NCBI RefSeq assembly: GCF_002091475.1
Contig: NZ_BCTR01000021.1
Location: forward strand, 62,001 to 126,000
Source of the DNA: Sphingomonas azotifigens NBRC 15497
GTDB lineage: Bacteria > Pseudomonadota > Alphaproteobacteria > Sphingomonadales > Sphingomonadaceae
Reading direction: 5' to 3'
DNA: 64,000 nucleotides
The notes under the pieces were generated by a model. The model made no database searches. It worked only from the letters and a program-made list of their open reading frames with translations, and was not told the origin of the DNA. Numbering within the stretch: the stretch's first letter is position 1; every line of letters starts with the position of its first letter. Shown in pieces: positions 26,495 through 34,543 of this stretch. The translations under genes and the position numbers were made by a program.

Positions 26495-26932
26495 CTATAA
26501 CCAGTGCGAGGCGGCCTCCGCATCCGTACCGCGCGGTTCCACCCAGCGCGTGCCGTCGGCGAGCCATTCGCGCTTCCAGAAGGGCGCGTCGGTCTTGAGG
26601 CGGTCGATGAGATAGGCGCAGGCCTCCAGTGCCTCGCGGCGATGCGCCGCCGCCGTGCCGACGAAGACGATGCGCTCGCCAGCCACCATCTTGCCGACGC
26701 GGTGGACGATGGTGACGCCGAGGAGGTGCCAGCGGTCGATCGCCGCCTCGGCCAGCGCGCACAGCGCCGCCTCGGTCATGCCGGGATAATGTTCGAGCTC
26801 CAGCGCCTCGACCCCGTCGTCGGTCCGCACCACCCCGGTGAAGGTGGCAACCCCTCCCGCCCCGCGCGCCTCCAGTGCGGCAACTTCGACGCCCAGCTCG
26901 ATCGGCGCGGCATCGACCGAGACGCGGATCAT
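26495..26932 (-). CDS. moaE: Molybdopterin synthase catalytic subunit MoaE
   Basis: 145-residue large subunit of molybdopterin synthase, which inserts dithiolene sulfur into precursor Z to give molybdopterin. Visible motifs are GGVATFTGVVRTDDGV, LELEHYPGMTEAAL, VGKMVAGERIVFVGTAAAHR and the Lys-containing LKTDAPFWKREW near the active site. It is the third gene of a pgsA-moaD-moaE run and overlaps moaD by 4 bases, so the two subunits are made together. Confidence 0.94.
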   Translation of the reverse strand: MIRVSVDAAPIELGVEVAALEARGAGGVATFTGVVRTDDGVEALELEHYPGMTEAALCALAEAAIDRWHLLGVTIVHRVGKMVAGERIVFVGTAAAHRREALEACAYLIDRLKTDAPFWKREWLADGTRWVEPRGTDAEAASHWL

Positions 26933-27186
26933 CCGCCCGTCACCGGCGGAAAGATCGCGACTTCCCGCGCGCTCCCCAGCAACGCATCGAGCGGCACGAA
27001 GGTCTGGTCGATGGCGGCACGCAGCCTGGCCGGCTCGGCGAAGGCCGCGGCATGGCCATCGCTCTGCTGCGACAGCCAGTCGATCAGATCCGCCACGTTG
27101 CGTACCGCCTCGGGGGGGGCGACCCGCTCCTCGCCGGTCCCGATCCTCTCGCGCACCCAGGCGAAGTAGAGCATCGTGATCGCCAT
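26929..27186 (-). CDS. moaD: Molybdopterin synthase sulfur carrier MoaD
   Basis: 85-residue ubiquitin-like sulfur carrier ending in the essential PPVTGG, whose terminal Gly is thiocarboxylated. It starts MAITMLYFAWVRERIG, the usual first strand of the family. ATG at 27186 shares a base with the pgsA stop. The partner MoaE is encoded immediately downstream. Confidence 0.94.
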   Translation of the reverse strand: MAITMLYFAWVRERIGTGEERVAPPEAVRNVADLIDWLSQQSDGHAAAFAEPARLRAAIDQTFVPLDALLGSAREVAIFPPVTGG

Positions 27187-27740
27187 CAGCTGTCCATATG
27201 GCGCAGGCCGACGCGGAGATAGTCCCAGCCGGTGATCGCGGTCAGCACCGCCGCGCCCCATAGTGTCGCCAGCCCCACCATGAGCACCCAGTGCCAGTCC
27301 GGCAGCGCGCCCGACAGGATCAGCGCACCCAGCGAAACCAGCTGCAGCGTCGTCTTCCACTTGGCCAGCCGCGAGACCGGCACCGAGACCTGGATGCCGC
27401 CCAGAAACTCGCGCAGGCCGGAAACCGCGATCTCACGCAACAGGATCACCAGCGCGGCGATGATGTGCCAGTCGGCGATCACGCCCTTGCCGACCAGGAT
27501 CAGGATCACCGCCGCGACCATGATCTTGTCGGCGATCGGATCGAGGAAGACGCCGAGCTTCGACACCGTCCCCTGCGCGCGCGCCAGATAGCCGTCGAAA
27601 TAATCGGTGATGCCCATCAGGCAGTAGAGCGCGAAGGCGATCGCGAATCCGGGCGCCCAGTGCGGCCACCACAGGAACCCCACCAGCAGCGGCACCGCGA
27701 AGATGCGCGACAGGGTGAGAATGTTCGGCAACGTCAACAT
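27186..27740 (-). CDS. pgsA: CDP-diacylglycerol--glycerol-3-phosphate 3-phosphatidyltransferase
   Basis: 184-residue inner-membrane enzyme making phosphatidylglycerophosphate, the precursor of phosphatidylglycerol. The CDP-alcohol phosphotransferase signature D-G-x2-A-R-x8-G-x3-D-x3-D is present as DYFDGYLARAQGTVSKLGVFLDPIADK. It starts MLTLPNILTLSRIFAVPLL, typical of PgsA. About five membrane helices are visible. It is first in the run with moaD and moaE. Confidence 0.94.
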   Translation of the reverse strand: MLTLPNILTLSRIFAVPLLVGFLWWPHWAPGFAIAFALYCLMGITDYFDGYLARAQGTVSKLGVFLDPIADKIMVAAVILILVGKGVIADWHIIAALVILLREIAVSGLREFLGGIQVSVPVSRLAKWKTTLQLVSLGALILSGALPDWHWVLMVGLATLWGAAVLTAITGWDYLRVGLRHMDS

Positions 27741-27795
27741 CGGCAAAGCCCTAGCACCGGCATCTCCGCAGCGGGAGGGCCAAAGGCCTGTCGGC

Positions 27796-28620
27796 TCAGA
27801 AGAATTCGTCGAGCCGCAGATGGAAGTCGAGCTTGGCGGGATCGAGCGGGATTCCATAGGCGTCCAGCATCGCCTCGGCCGCCGCCTCGCCGAATTCGGC
27901 AAGACTGTTCCAGAGGATGGCGAGGTCCTGCCAGCGATCGGCGACGCCGACCCGTCCCAGATCGATGCAGCCGGTCACCGCGCCGTCGACCACCAGCAGA
28001 TTGTCGAGCGAGAAATCGCCGTGCGTCACCACCCGATCGAACTGCGCGGGGAGCGCTGCCAGCATCTCGTCCCAGACCTGCCGGGCCGAACGGCCGAGGC
28101 GGCACGCGTCGAACTCGGTCTCGTCGACCAGGCCGGCCTCCATCCGCTCGCGCGCGGCGGCAAGGCGAAGCGCGTGATCGGCGTTGAACGGGCATTGTTC
28201 GGCAGGGATCGCATGCAGCCGGCGGAGGAAGCGCGCGAGCGATGCCGCCAGCGCAGGCGCGGCGGCGGGATCCGCGTCCAGCAGCTGATAGGCGGTGCGG
28301 CCAGGCAGGCGTTCGCTCAGCATCCAGCCGCTGTCCGCGCTCAGCCCGAAGCCGTGCAGCCGCGGCACCGGCACCCTTCCGCGCAGCCAGCGCAGCCGCA
28401 CCATTTCGTCGACCAGATCACCGAGCGTCGCGTCCCCGGCCATCTTGAGATAGAGGTCCGGCACCCCCGGCCGCGCCAGCCGATAGACCTCGCAGCCGGA
28501 CTCGCCGACCCGATCGCGGAACCACGCGCGCCCCGCCACCGCCTTCGCCAGGGCCGCCGGCACCAGCACGGCACCGACCGCTTCTTCCCTCGACACGTTC
28601 TCCACCCGTTCTCCATCCAT
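27796..28620 (-). CDS. APH(3')-family aminoglycoside O-phosphotransferase
   Basis: 274 residues, close to the usual length for APH(3') enzymes, which inactivate kanamycin-type antibiotics by phosphorylating the 3'-hydroxyl. The catalytic loop is VTHGDFSLDNLLV (His200, Asp202, Asn207), followed by IDLGRVGVADRWQDLA, the metal-binding Asp motif, and the family's C-terminal LDEFF ending. The N-lobe has a P-loop-like region and YLKMAG carrying the ATP-binding Lys. All key residues are intact. No transposon or integron features are near, so it may be a chromosomal gene. Actual substrate and resistance need not follow from sequence. Confidence 0.85.
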   Translation of the reverse strand: MDGERVENVSREEAVGAVLVPAALAKAVAGRAWFRDRVGESGCEVYRLARPGVPDLYLKMAGDATLGDLVDEMVRLRWLRGRVPVPRLHGFGLSADSGWMLSERLPGRTAYQLLDADPAAAPALAASLARFLRRLHAIPAEQCPFNADHALRLAAARERMEAGLVDETEFDACRLGRSARQVWDEMLAALPAQFDRVVTHGDFSLDNLLVVDGAVTGCIDLGRVGVADRWQDLAILWNSLAEFGEAAAEAMLDAYGIPLDPAKLDFHLRLDEFF

Positions 28621-28709
28621 ACCGATTAATCGATTGAAGCCGCGCCCGCCGCTCGGTATGCCGCCCCTTCACCGTGCGGAACAACCGCAGCGAGGGGAGC
28701 TATTATCGA

Positions 28710-30005
28710 ATGATCGGTGCGCTCGGGCTTATGAAGGAGCGCCGCTTCCTGCCCCTTTTCATCACGCAGTTCCTGGGAGCGTTCAACGACAACCTCTTCA
28801 AGAACGCGATGATTTTTTTCGCGACCTACCAGATCTTCAATTCGGTGGAGGAAGAGACCCGGTTCAGCGCCATCGCGACCGGCATCTTCATCCTGCCCTT
28901 CTTCCTGTTCTCCGCCCTTGCCGGGCAACTCGCCGACACGCATGACAAGGCGAAGATCATGCGGATCATCAAGGCCGCCGAGGTGGGCATCATGCTCGTC
29001 GGCGCGGCCGGCATCTTCCTCAAGAGCCTGCCGCTGATGCTGGTCGCGCTGGTCGGCATGGGCGTGCACTCGACCTTTTTCGGGCCGATCAAGTATGCGG
29101 TGCTGCCGCAGCACCTGGCCGAGGACGACGTGCTGGGCGGCACCGGCATGATCGAGGCGGGCACCTATGTCGCGATCCTGTGCGGCACCATTGCCGGCGG
29201 GCTGATCAGCGCGCATGCCGCCGCCTTCGCGGTGATCGGCGTCGCGATCACCGGCTGGCTGGCGTCGCTCAAGATCCCGCCCGCGCCACCGCTCACCCAT
29301 CTCGAGATCGACCTCAACATCTTCCGCGCCTCGGCCCGGCTGATCTCGGCGACGATGCACATCCGCCGGCTGTTCCTGGCGATCGTCTCGATCAGCGTGT
29401 TCTGGTCGATCGCGGCGGTGCTGGGCGTGCTGTTCCCGCCGCTGGTCAAGAACGTGTTCCACGCCCAGAAGGACGTGGCGAGCGTGTTCCTCGGCATCTT
29501 CTCGATCGGCATCGCGATCGGATCGGTGATCATCAACAAGCTGCTGAAGGGCAATGTCTCGGCGCGCTACTGCGTGCCTTCGGTGCTGGCGATGACCGCG
29601 TTCGTCGTCGATTTCCACTTCGCCGCCAAATATTGGCCGGTGCACGACGGGCCGCTGCTCAAGACCATGGCCTTCGTCCAGATGCCGCAGGCGTGGCACG
29701 TGCTGGGCGATCTGGCGATGATCGCGATCACCGGCGGCATGTTCGTGGTGCCGCTCTACGCCTTCCTCACCACCACGGTCGAAAAGTCGCAGACCGCGCG
29801 TACGGTGGCGGCAAACAACGTCGTCAATTCGGGCGCGATGGTGCTGGGATCGGTCGGCATCTTCGCCTTCACGCGGATCCCGGGCGTGAGGGTCGAGGAT
29901 TGCCTGTGGGTGGTGGTCGCGCAGGCGCTCGCCTCGGCCTGGTGCGCGCGGCGCCTGTACCGCGAAGGCGATGTCCCCCGCTCGGGCGACACCCCCGCGG
30001 CCTGA
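28710..30005 (+). CDS. MFS transporter, LplT-like (lysophospholipid transporter branch)
   Basis: 431 residues with about 12 membrane segments. The start FLPLFITQFLGAFNDNLFKNA is the hallmark of the LplT/Aas-associated MFS branch that flips lysophospholipids across the inner membrane for re-acylation. The usual acyltransferase/acyl-ACP synthetase domains are not attached, nor are they adjacent. ATG at 28710 is preceded by GAGGGGAG; a GTG at 28674 would add 12 residues without a good ribosome site. Confidence 0.8.
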   Translation: MIGALGLMKERRFLPLFITQFLGAFNDNLFKNAMIFFATYQIFNSVEEETRFSAIATGIFILPFFLFSALAGQLADTHDKAKIMRIIKAAEVGIMLVGAAGIFLKSLPLMLVALVGMGVHSTFFGPIKYAVLPQHLAEDDVLGGTGMIEAGTYVAILCGTIAGGLISAHAAAFAVIGVAITGWLASLKIPPAPPLTHLEIDLNIFRASARLISATMHIRRLFLAIVSISVFWSIAAVLGVLFPPLVKNVFHAQKDVASVFLGIFSIGIAIGSVIINKLLKGNVSARYCVPSVLAMTAFVVDFHFAAKYWPVHDGPLLKTMAFVQMPQAWHVLGDLAMIAITGGMFVVPLYAFLTTTVEKSQTARTVAANNVVNSGAMVLGSVGIFAFTRIPGVRVEDCLWVVVAQALASAWCARRLYREGDVPRSGDTPAA

Positions 30006-30012
30006 GCGCGGC

Positions 30013-30177
30013 CTACAGCAGGAACGTGTAGAAGCAGACGAAGAAGGCGGTGAAGCTCAAGGCGAAGAGCTTCACGTCGCCATCCTCGCTCGCCTTGCGC
30101 TGGCGGGCGATCACCTGCCGCACATGGCGGCGGAACGGATGGCGGCGGGCACCGCGCAGGGCGAACGGAACGGACAT
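30013..30177 (-). CDS. Small single-span membrane protein, 54 residues
   Basis: Short reading frame in the gap between the MFS gene and the LacI gene. It starts MSVPFALRGARRHPF, continues with a strongly basic stretch (RRHVRQVIARQRKASED) and ends in one hydrophobic segment (LFALSFTAFFVCFYTFLL), giving a C-tail-anchored or single-span layout. Its Arg-rich N-terminus and hydrophobic C-terminus look like selected protein sequence rather than a random frame. Function is unknown. Confidence 0.55.
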   Translation of the reverse strand: MSVPFALRGARRHPFRRHVRQVIARQRKASEDGDVKLFALSFTAFFVCFYTFLL

Positions 30178-30284
30178 GGCGTAAGGTTAACGCGCCGTTT
30201 AGGATTTTGCCCAGCGACAATCATGGTTAACGCCGCGCCGGGGCGGGCGAATGTCCCGTTGCGGAACGGCAGCAGTGCCGCAGC

Positions 30285-31295
30285 TCAGCCCTTGGGCGCG
30301 GGCCCGGTGGTCGCGCGGACCTTGAGTTCGTGGTCGAGCATCACCTGCGGCGTCACCGCATTGCCGGCCAGCATCAGATCGGCGGCGGCATAGGCCAGTT
30401 CGCGCACCGGCTGGCGGATGGTGGTGAGCGGCGGCCACACCGCGCGTGCCAGATCCGAATCGTCGAACCCCGCGATCGACAGCGAGTCTGGCACGGCGAT
30501 GTCCGCCTCGTGCGCCGCGGCCAGCGCGCCGGCGGCCATGTCGTCATTGCCGGCGAAGATCGCGGTCGGTCGGGGCTCGCGTGCGAACAATGCCCGTGCC
30601 GCCGCCCCGCCCGACTGGAAGCTGTAGTCGCCCGCGATGACCAGCGCCGGATCGAAGGCGATGCCGTGCGCCTCCAGCTCCTGGCGATAGCCGGCAAGGC
30701 GATCCGCCGACGAGACATGGCTCTCCGGGCCGCGGATGAAGGCGATGTGGCGATGGCCGAGGTCGATCAGGTGCCGCGTGATCTCGCGGGCGGCGGCAAC
30801 GTCGTCCATCGTGGTTGCGAGACCGTGATCCTTGCGCAGGCCGGGCGCGATCCGGACATAGGGCAGCTTGCGCTTGTCGAGCGCCTCGAGCAGTTCGGGC
30901 ATCTCGGTCAGCGGCGGCGACAGGATCAGCCCGTCGAGATGCGCCTCGTCGACCAGCGCCAGCACGTCCGGCACCAGATCGCGCGCGGCGCTCTCCACCG
31001 GCTGCATCAGCAGGCGGTAGCCAAGCTCGTGGCAGCGCTCCAGCGCGCCGGCCTGGATGTGGAACACATAATAGGGGCTGGGATTGTCATAGAGCAGCGC
31101 CACCTGGAACGAGCGCCGCCCCGCCAGCGTCCGCGCGGCGTGGCTGGGCCGGAAGTTGAGCTGCGCCACCACTTCCTCGACGCGCCGCCGCGTCTCGTCG
31201 CTGACATGCTTCTCGTTGTTGAGCACCCGGGAGACGGTCTTGAACGACACACCCGCGATCTTCGAGACTTCCTTGATCGTCGGGCGGCTGGACAT
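30285..31295 (-). CDS. LacI-family transcriptional regulator
   Basis: 336 residues. The DNA-binding headpiece is TIKEVSKIAGVSFKTVSRVLN with hinge helix RPSHAARTLAGRRS, followed by a periplasmic-binding-protein-like sensor domain (VALLYDNPSPYYVFHIQAG, GFDDSDLARAVWPPLTTI). The ATG at 31295 sits behind GAGGAGTG. Such proteins usually repress sugar-uptake or glycosidase genes in response to a sugar, but no sugar operon is adjacent. The GH89 gene at 45.3 kb is the nearest carbohydrate gene, and any connection is speculative. Confidence 0.88.
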   Translation of the reverse strand: MSSRPTIKEVSKIAGVSFKTVSRVLNNEKHVSDETRRRVEEVVAQLNFRPSHAARTLAGRRSFQVALLYDNPSPYYVFHIQAGALERCHELGYRLLMQPVESAARDLVPDVLALVDEAHLDGLILSPPLTEMPELLEALDKRKLPYVRIAPGLRKDHGLATTMDDVAAAREITRHLIDLGHRHIAFIRGPESHVSSADRLAGYRQELEAHGIAFDPALVIAGDYSFQSGGAAARALFAREPRPTAIFAGNDDMAAGALAAAHEADIAVPDSLSIAGFDDSDLARAVWPPLTTIRQPVRELAYAAADLMLAGNAVTPQVMLDHELKVRATTGPAPKG

Positions 31296-31428
31296 CGGCA
31301 CTCCTCGTTGGCTTACGCACATTTCGGCATTGCAACATGCTCTCTTTGACAGCTTGTAGCGCGCCTGTTTCGGCTTTGCACTGACTTTGGACAGCGCTGC
31401 CAAGCGAGCGGCCCGGCAGCGCCCCGCC

Positions 31429-33672
31429 TCAGCGCTTGCGGCCCTGGTGGCGGATGTTGCCGGGGCGGCCGCGGCGGTGGATCACCCGCTTCGGCGCCCC
31501 CTTGCCCGGGCGGCCGGTGCGCTGGGGACCGCCCGCCGATCCCTTGCCGTCGGGCAGCTCGAAGCGCAGCGCGCCGGACACGGGGTTCGCCTCGACCAGC
31601 CGCAGTTCGATCCGCTGGCCGAGGGTGAATTCCTCGCCGCTATGCTCGCCGACCAGCCGCTTGCCGGCCTCATCATAGTGGAAATACTCGGCTCCCAGGT
31701 CACGTGCCGCGACCAGTCCATCCCCGCCGATGCCCTCGACGGTGGCGAAGAAGCCGAAATTCTGCACCCCGGTGATCCGCGCCGACAGGACCTCCCCGAC
31801 ATGCGCGGCGAGATAGGCGGCGACATAGCGGTCGATCGTCTCGCGCTCGGCCTCCATCGCGCGCCGTTCGAGCTGACTGATCGACTGGCCGATCCGGTCC
31901 ATGCTGCCCGCTTCCTCGGCAGTCAGACCGCCCGGCCCCAGCCGATAGGCATCGACCAGCGCACGGTGCACGATCAGATCGGCATAGCGGCGGATCGGCG
32001 AGGTGAAGTGGGCGTAGGAACCGAGCGCCAGCCCGAAATGGCCGACATTCTCCGGGCCGTAATAGGCCTGGGTCTGGGTGCGCAGCACCTGCTCCATCAC
32101 CTGCGGGCGGAAATCCTCCTCACCGATGCGATCGAGAATGCGGTTGAACGTCGCCGGGCGAATCACCTGGCCGAGCGCAAACTCGATCTCGAAGGTCTTG
32201 AGATATTCCTTCAGCGCGGTGAGCTTCTCGCGCGCCGGCGGCTCGTGGATACGGTACATCACCGGGGTCTTCTTCGCCTCCAGCGCCTTGGCGGCGGCGA
32301 CGTTGGCGGCGATCATGTAATCCTCGATCAGCTTGTGCGCATCGAGCCGCTCGCGCGGTGCCACCGAAAGGATGCGCCCCTTCTCGTCGAGCACGATGCG
32401 GCGCTCCGGCAGGTCGAGATCGAGCGGCTCGCGCTTCTCGCGCGCGGCGTTGAGCGCGTGCCAGCAGTCCCAGAGCGGGCGCAGCGCCGTTTCGGTTAGC
32501 GGGTTGTCGAGATCGCCATCAATCGCCGCCTGCGCATCCTCATACGCGATATTGGCCGCCAGCCGCACGACCGCGCGGGTGAAGCGCCAGCTCTTGAGCG
32601 AACCGCCCTTGGTCACCTGCAAGTGGCAGACGAGCGCGGCGCGATCGACGTCTTCCTTCAGCGAGCAGACGTCCGCCGACAGCACTTCCGGCAGCATCGG
32701 CACGACACGATCGGGGAAATAGACCGAATTGCCGCGTTTCCGCGCCTCGCGGTCCAGCTCCGAGCCGGGGCGGACGTAGAAGGACACGTCGGCAATCGCG
32801 ACGATCGCCTTCCACCCGCCCTCGTTGGCGGGATCCTCGTCGGGCGTCGCCCAGACGGCATCGTCATGGTCACGCGCATCGGCGGGGTCGATCGCGACGA
32901 TCGGCAAATGCCGCAGATCCTCACGTCCCTCGCCCAGCGGCTGCCGGGCGACGCGCTCGGCCTCTTCCAGTAGTTCTTCCGAAAACACGTTCGGGATGCC
33001 GTGGCGATGGATCGCGATCAGCGAGAAGCTGCGCGGCGCGAAGGGATCGCCCAGCCGTTCCACCACCCGCGCGGTGATCCGCGGCGGCCGGCCGGCCTTC
33101 TCGGCCAGCACCAGGTCGCCCACTTCGGCGCCGCCGGCATCCGACACCGGCCAGTTGCGCCGCTCCTTCTTCTCCACGCCCTGCAGCCAGAGCTTGCCGC
33201 CCTCCTCGTGCAGCACGCCGAGCATCAGCTCCTCGCCGCGGGCGAGGGTCTTCATCGGATGCGCGATCCAGCCGTTGCCGGCCTCTTCGGTGCGGGCGAG
33301 GATGCGGTCCCCCACGCCCAGCGCCGAGCGCTTGCCGCGCATCTCGCGGACACGGAGCCGGGGTGCCGGCACATGCTCGGCCTCCCAGCGCTCGGGCACC
33401 GCCCAGGTGGTGTCGCCGTCGGCATCGGTGATCCGCAGCACGGTCACCTTGGGCAGCCCGCCCATCTTGTGGAAGGCGCGGCCGGGGGCGACGTCGATCA
33501 GCCCCTCGTCGCTCATGTCCTTCAGCAGCGCCTTGAGCAGGATCTTGTCCTGCGCGCTCAGCCCGAACGCCTTGGCGATCTCGCGCTTGCCGGCGGGCGT
33601 GTTGGAGGATGCGATGAAATCGAGAATCTGCTGCCGCGTCGGCAACCCTGCGCTTGTTCTGTTCTTAGCCAT
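31429..33672 (-). CDS. rnr: Ribonuclease R
   Basis: 747-residue processive 3'-5' exoribonuclease of the RNB family, degrading structured RNA and rRNA fragments. The order is an N-terminal winged-helix-like segment (QILDFIASSNTPAGKREIAKAFG), cold-shock domains, the RNB catalytic core with the aspartate cluster DPADARDHDDAVWA, and an S1 domain (ITGVQNFGFFATVEGIGGDGLV). It ends in a basic tail of about 40 residues (GRPGKGAPKRVIHRRG) usual for RNase R. Length and all core motifs fit an intact enzyme. Confidence 0.95.
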   Translation of the reverse strand: MAKNRTSAGLPTRQQILDFIASSNTPAGKREIAKAFGLSAQDKILLKALLKDMSDEGLIDVAPGRAFHKMGGLPKVTVLRITDADGDTTWAVPERWEAEHVPAPRLRVREMRGKRSALGVGDRILARTEEAGNGWIAHPMKTLARGEELMLGVLHEEGGKLWLQGVEKKERRNWPVSDAGGAEVGDLVLAEKAGRPPRITARVVERLGDPFAPRSFSLIAIHRHGIPNVFSEELLEEAERVARQPLGEGREDLRHLPIVAIDPADARDHDDAVWATPDEDPANEGGWKAIVAIADVSFYVRPGSELDREARKRGNSVYFPDRVVPMLPEVLSADVCSLKEDVDRAALVCHLQVTKGGSLKSWRFTRAVVRLAANIAYEDAQAAIDGDLDNPLTETALRPLWDCWHALNAAREKREPLDLDLPERRIVLDEKGRILSVAPRERLDAHKLIEDYMIAANVAAAKALEAKKTPVMYRIHEPPAREKLTALKEYLKTFEIEFALGQVIRPATFNRILDRIGEEDFRPQVMEQVLRTQTQAYYGPENVGHFGLALGSYAHFTSPIRRYADLIVHRALVDAYRLGPGGLTAEEAGSMDRIGQSISQLERRAMEAERETIDRYVAAYLAAHVGEVLSARITGVQNFGFFATVEGIGGDGLVAARDLGAEYFHYDEAGKRLVGEHSGEEFTLGQRIELRLVEANPVSGALRFELPDGKGSAGGPQRTGRPGKGAPKRVIHRRGRPGNIRHQGRKR

Positions 33673-33771
33673 TGACCGCCAACATAGGCGCGATCCGGGC
33701 AGACGTCACCTGCGCCAGCGCCCTGGCCTCCGTAAAAGCGCGGGACAGACCGAAGTTACCACCCTCTTCAC

Positions 33772-33777
33772 TATAAT
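33772..33777 (+). promoter_or_regulatory. Consensus -10 element before the small ORF at 33814
   Basis: Perfect TATAAT 37 bp before the ATG, in the rnr upstream gap. No good -35 hexamer is found at 16-18 bp, so the promoter may need an activator or be weak. Confidence 0.35.
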
Positions 33778-33813
33778 GGACTGTGGATCCTGTGTGTTTT
33801 GAGGAGTCCGTCC

Positions 33814-33960
33814 ATGGCTATTTCGCGTTGTCTATTGATCGGTGCCGCGCTCGGCACCTGCGTGGCGTTCGTTGCGCACACCACGAAACCGCACCACGCC
33901 AAGCCCGTGCGGCCGGTGATGCAGGTCGCGGCGCTGGAGCGCGTTACCAGCGATAGTTGA
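33814..33960 (+). CDS. Small putative secreted/anchored peptide, 48 residues
   Basis: Short frame starting MAISRCLLIGAALGTCVAF with a hydrophobic, signal-like N-terminus, followed by a basic stretch (HTTKPHHAKPVRP). GAGGAG lies 8 bp before the ATG and TATAAT further upstream. Its 3' end overlaps the convergent dioxygenase gene by 17 bp. No homologue is recognised. The good ribosome site and hydrophobic start favour a real gene, but this is weak evidence. Confidence 0.4.
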   Translation: MAISRCLLIGAALGTCVAFVAHTTKPHHAKPVRPVMQVAALERVTSDS

Positions 33961-34543
33961 AGCTGACGCTGATCCGCTTGTCCTTGCCGTTTCCGGGCGG
34001 GACTTCGTGGCGCAGCCAGCTTTCCCAGAGCAGCACCGTGCCGACGTCCGGCACCACTTCGATGAATGGTTGGAGTGATTCCGGCGCATCGGGCCGCCGC
34101 GTCGGCGCGGCCATCATCATCGCGAGGCGCGGATCCTCCAGCTTGAGCCCGCGCGCACCCTGCGGCAGCGCCACATAGACGGTGCCCGAGACGACGCTGT
34201 GCGGGTGGATATGCGCGCCGTGCCCGCCCTTGCCGTCGAGCACGTTGACCCAAAGGCTGTCGAGCTTGAGCTTGCGCCCGCCCAGATCGAACGCGCAGGC
34301 CTCGGCGAACTTCGCCACATGCTTGTCGAGCAGCCGCTTCAGGTCCGCAAAGGCCGGATCGCGGATCGGCAGGTCGTTCAGCGAGGCATAGCTGGTATAG
34401 CCGCGATAGTGATTCTCGCGGCACCAGCGGCGGCCGGCGCTGTCGTCCTCGGCCAGTTGCAGGCACGAGGCTTCGAGATCTGCAACCAGCGCATCGTCGC
34501 CCAGCGGCTGCTGGTAGAGCAGGGTCGAAAACAGCGTGCGCAT
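33944..34543 (-). CDS. TIGR02466-type 2OG-Fe(II) oxygenase family protein
   Basis: 199 residues resembling the conserved family of putative 2-oxoglutarate/Fe(II) oxygenases. The motif SLWVNVLDGKGGHGAHIHPHS carries the His ligands, then SGTVYVALP, and near the end LLWESWLRHEVPPGNG with distal His and the Arg-containing KRISVSFNYRW that would bind 2-oxoglutarate. Substrate is unknown. Its start shares a base with the ilvA stop, so it is co-translated with threonine dehydratase. Confidence 0.72.
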   Translation of the reverse strand: MRTLFSTLLYQQPLGDDALVADLEASCLQLAEDDSAGRRWCRENHYRGYTSYASLNDLPIRDPAFADLKRLLDKHVAKFAEACAFDLGGRKLKLDSLWVNVLDGKGGHGAHIHPHSVVSGTVYVALPQGARGLKLEDPRLAMMMAAPTRRPDAPESLQPFIEVVPDVGTVLLWESWLRHEVPPGNGKDKRISVSFNYRW

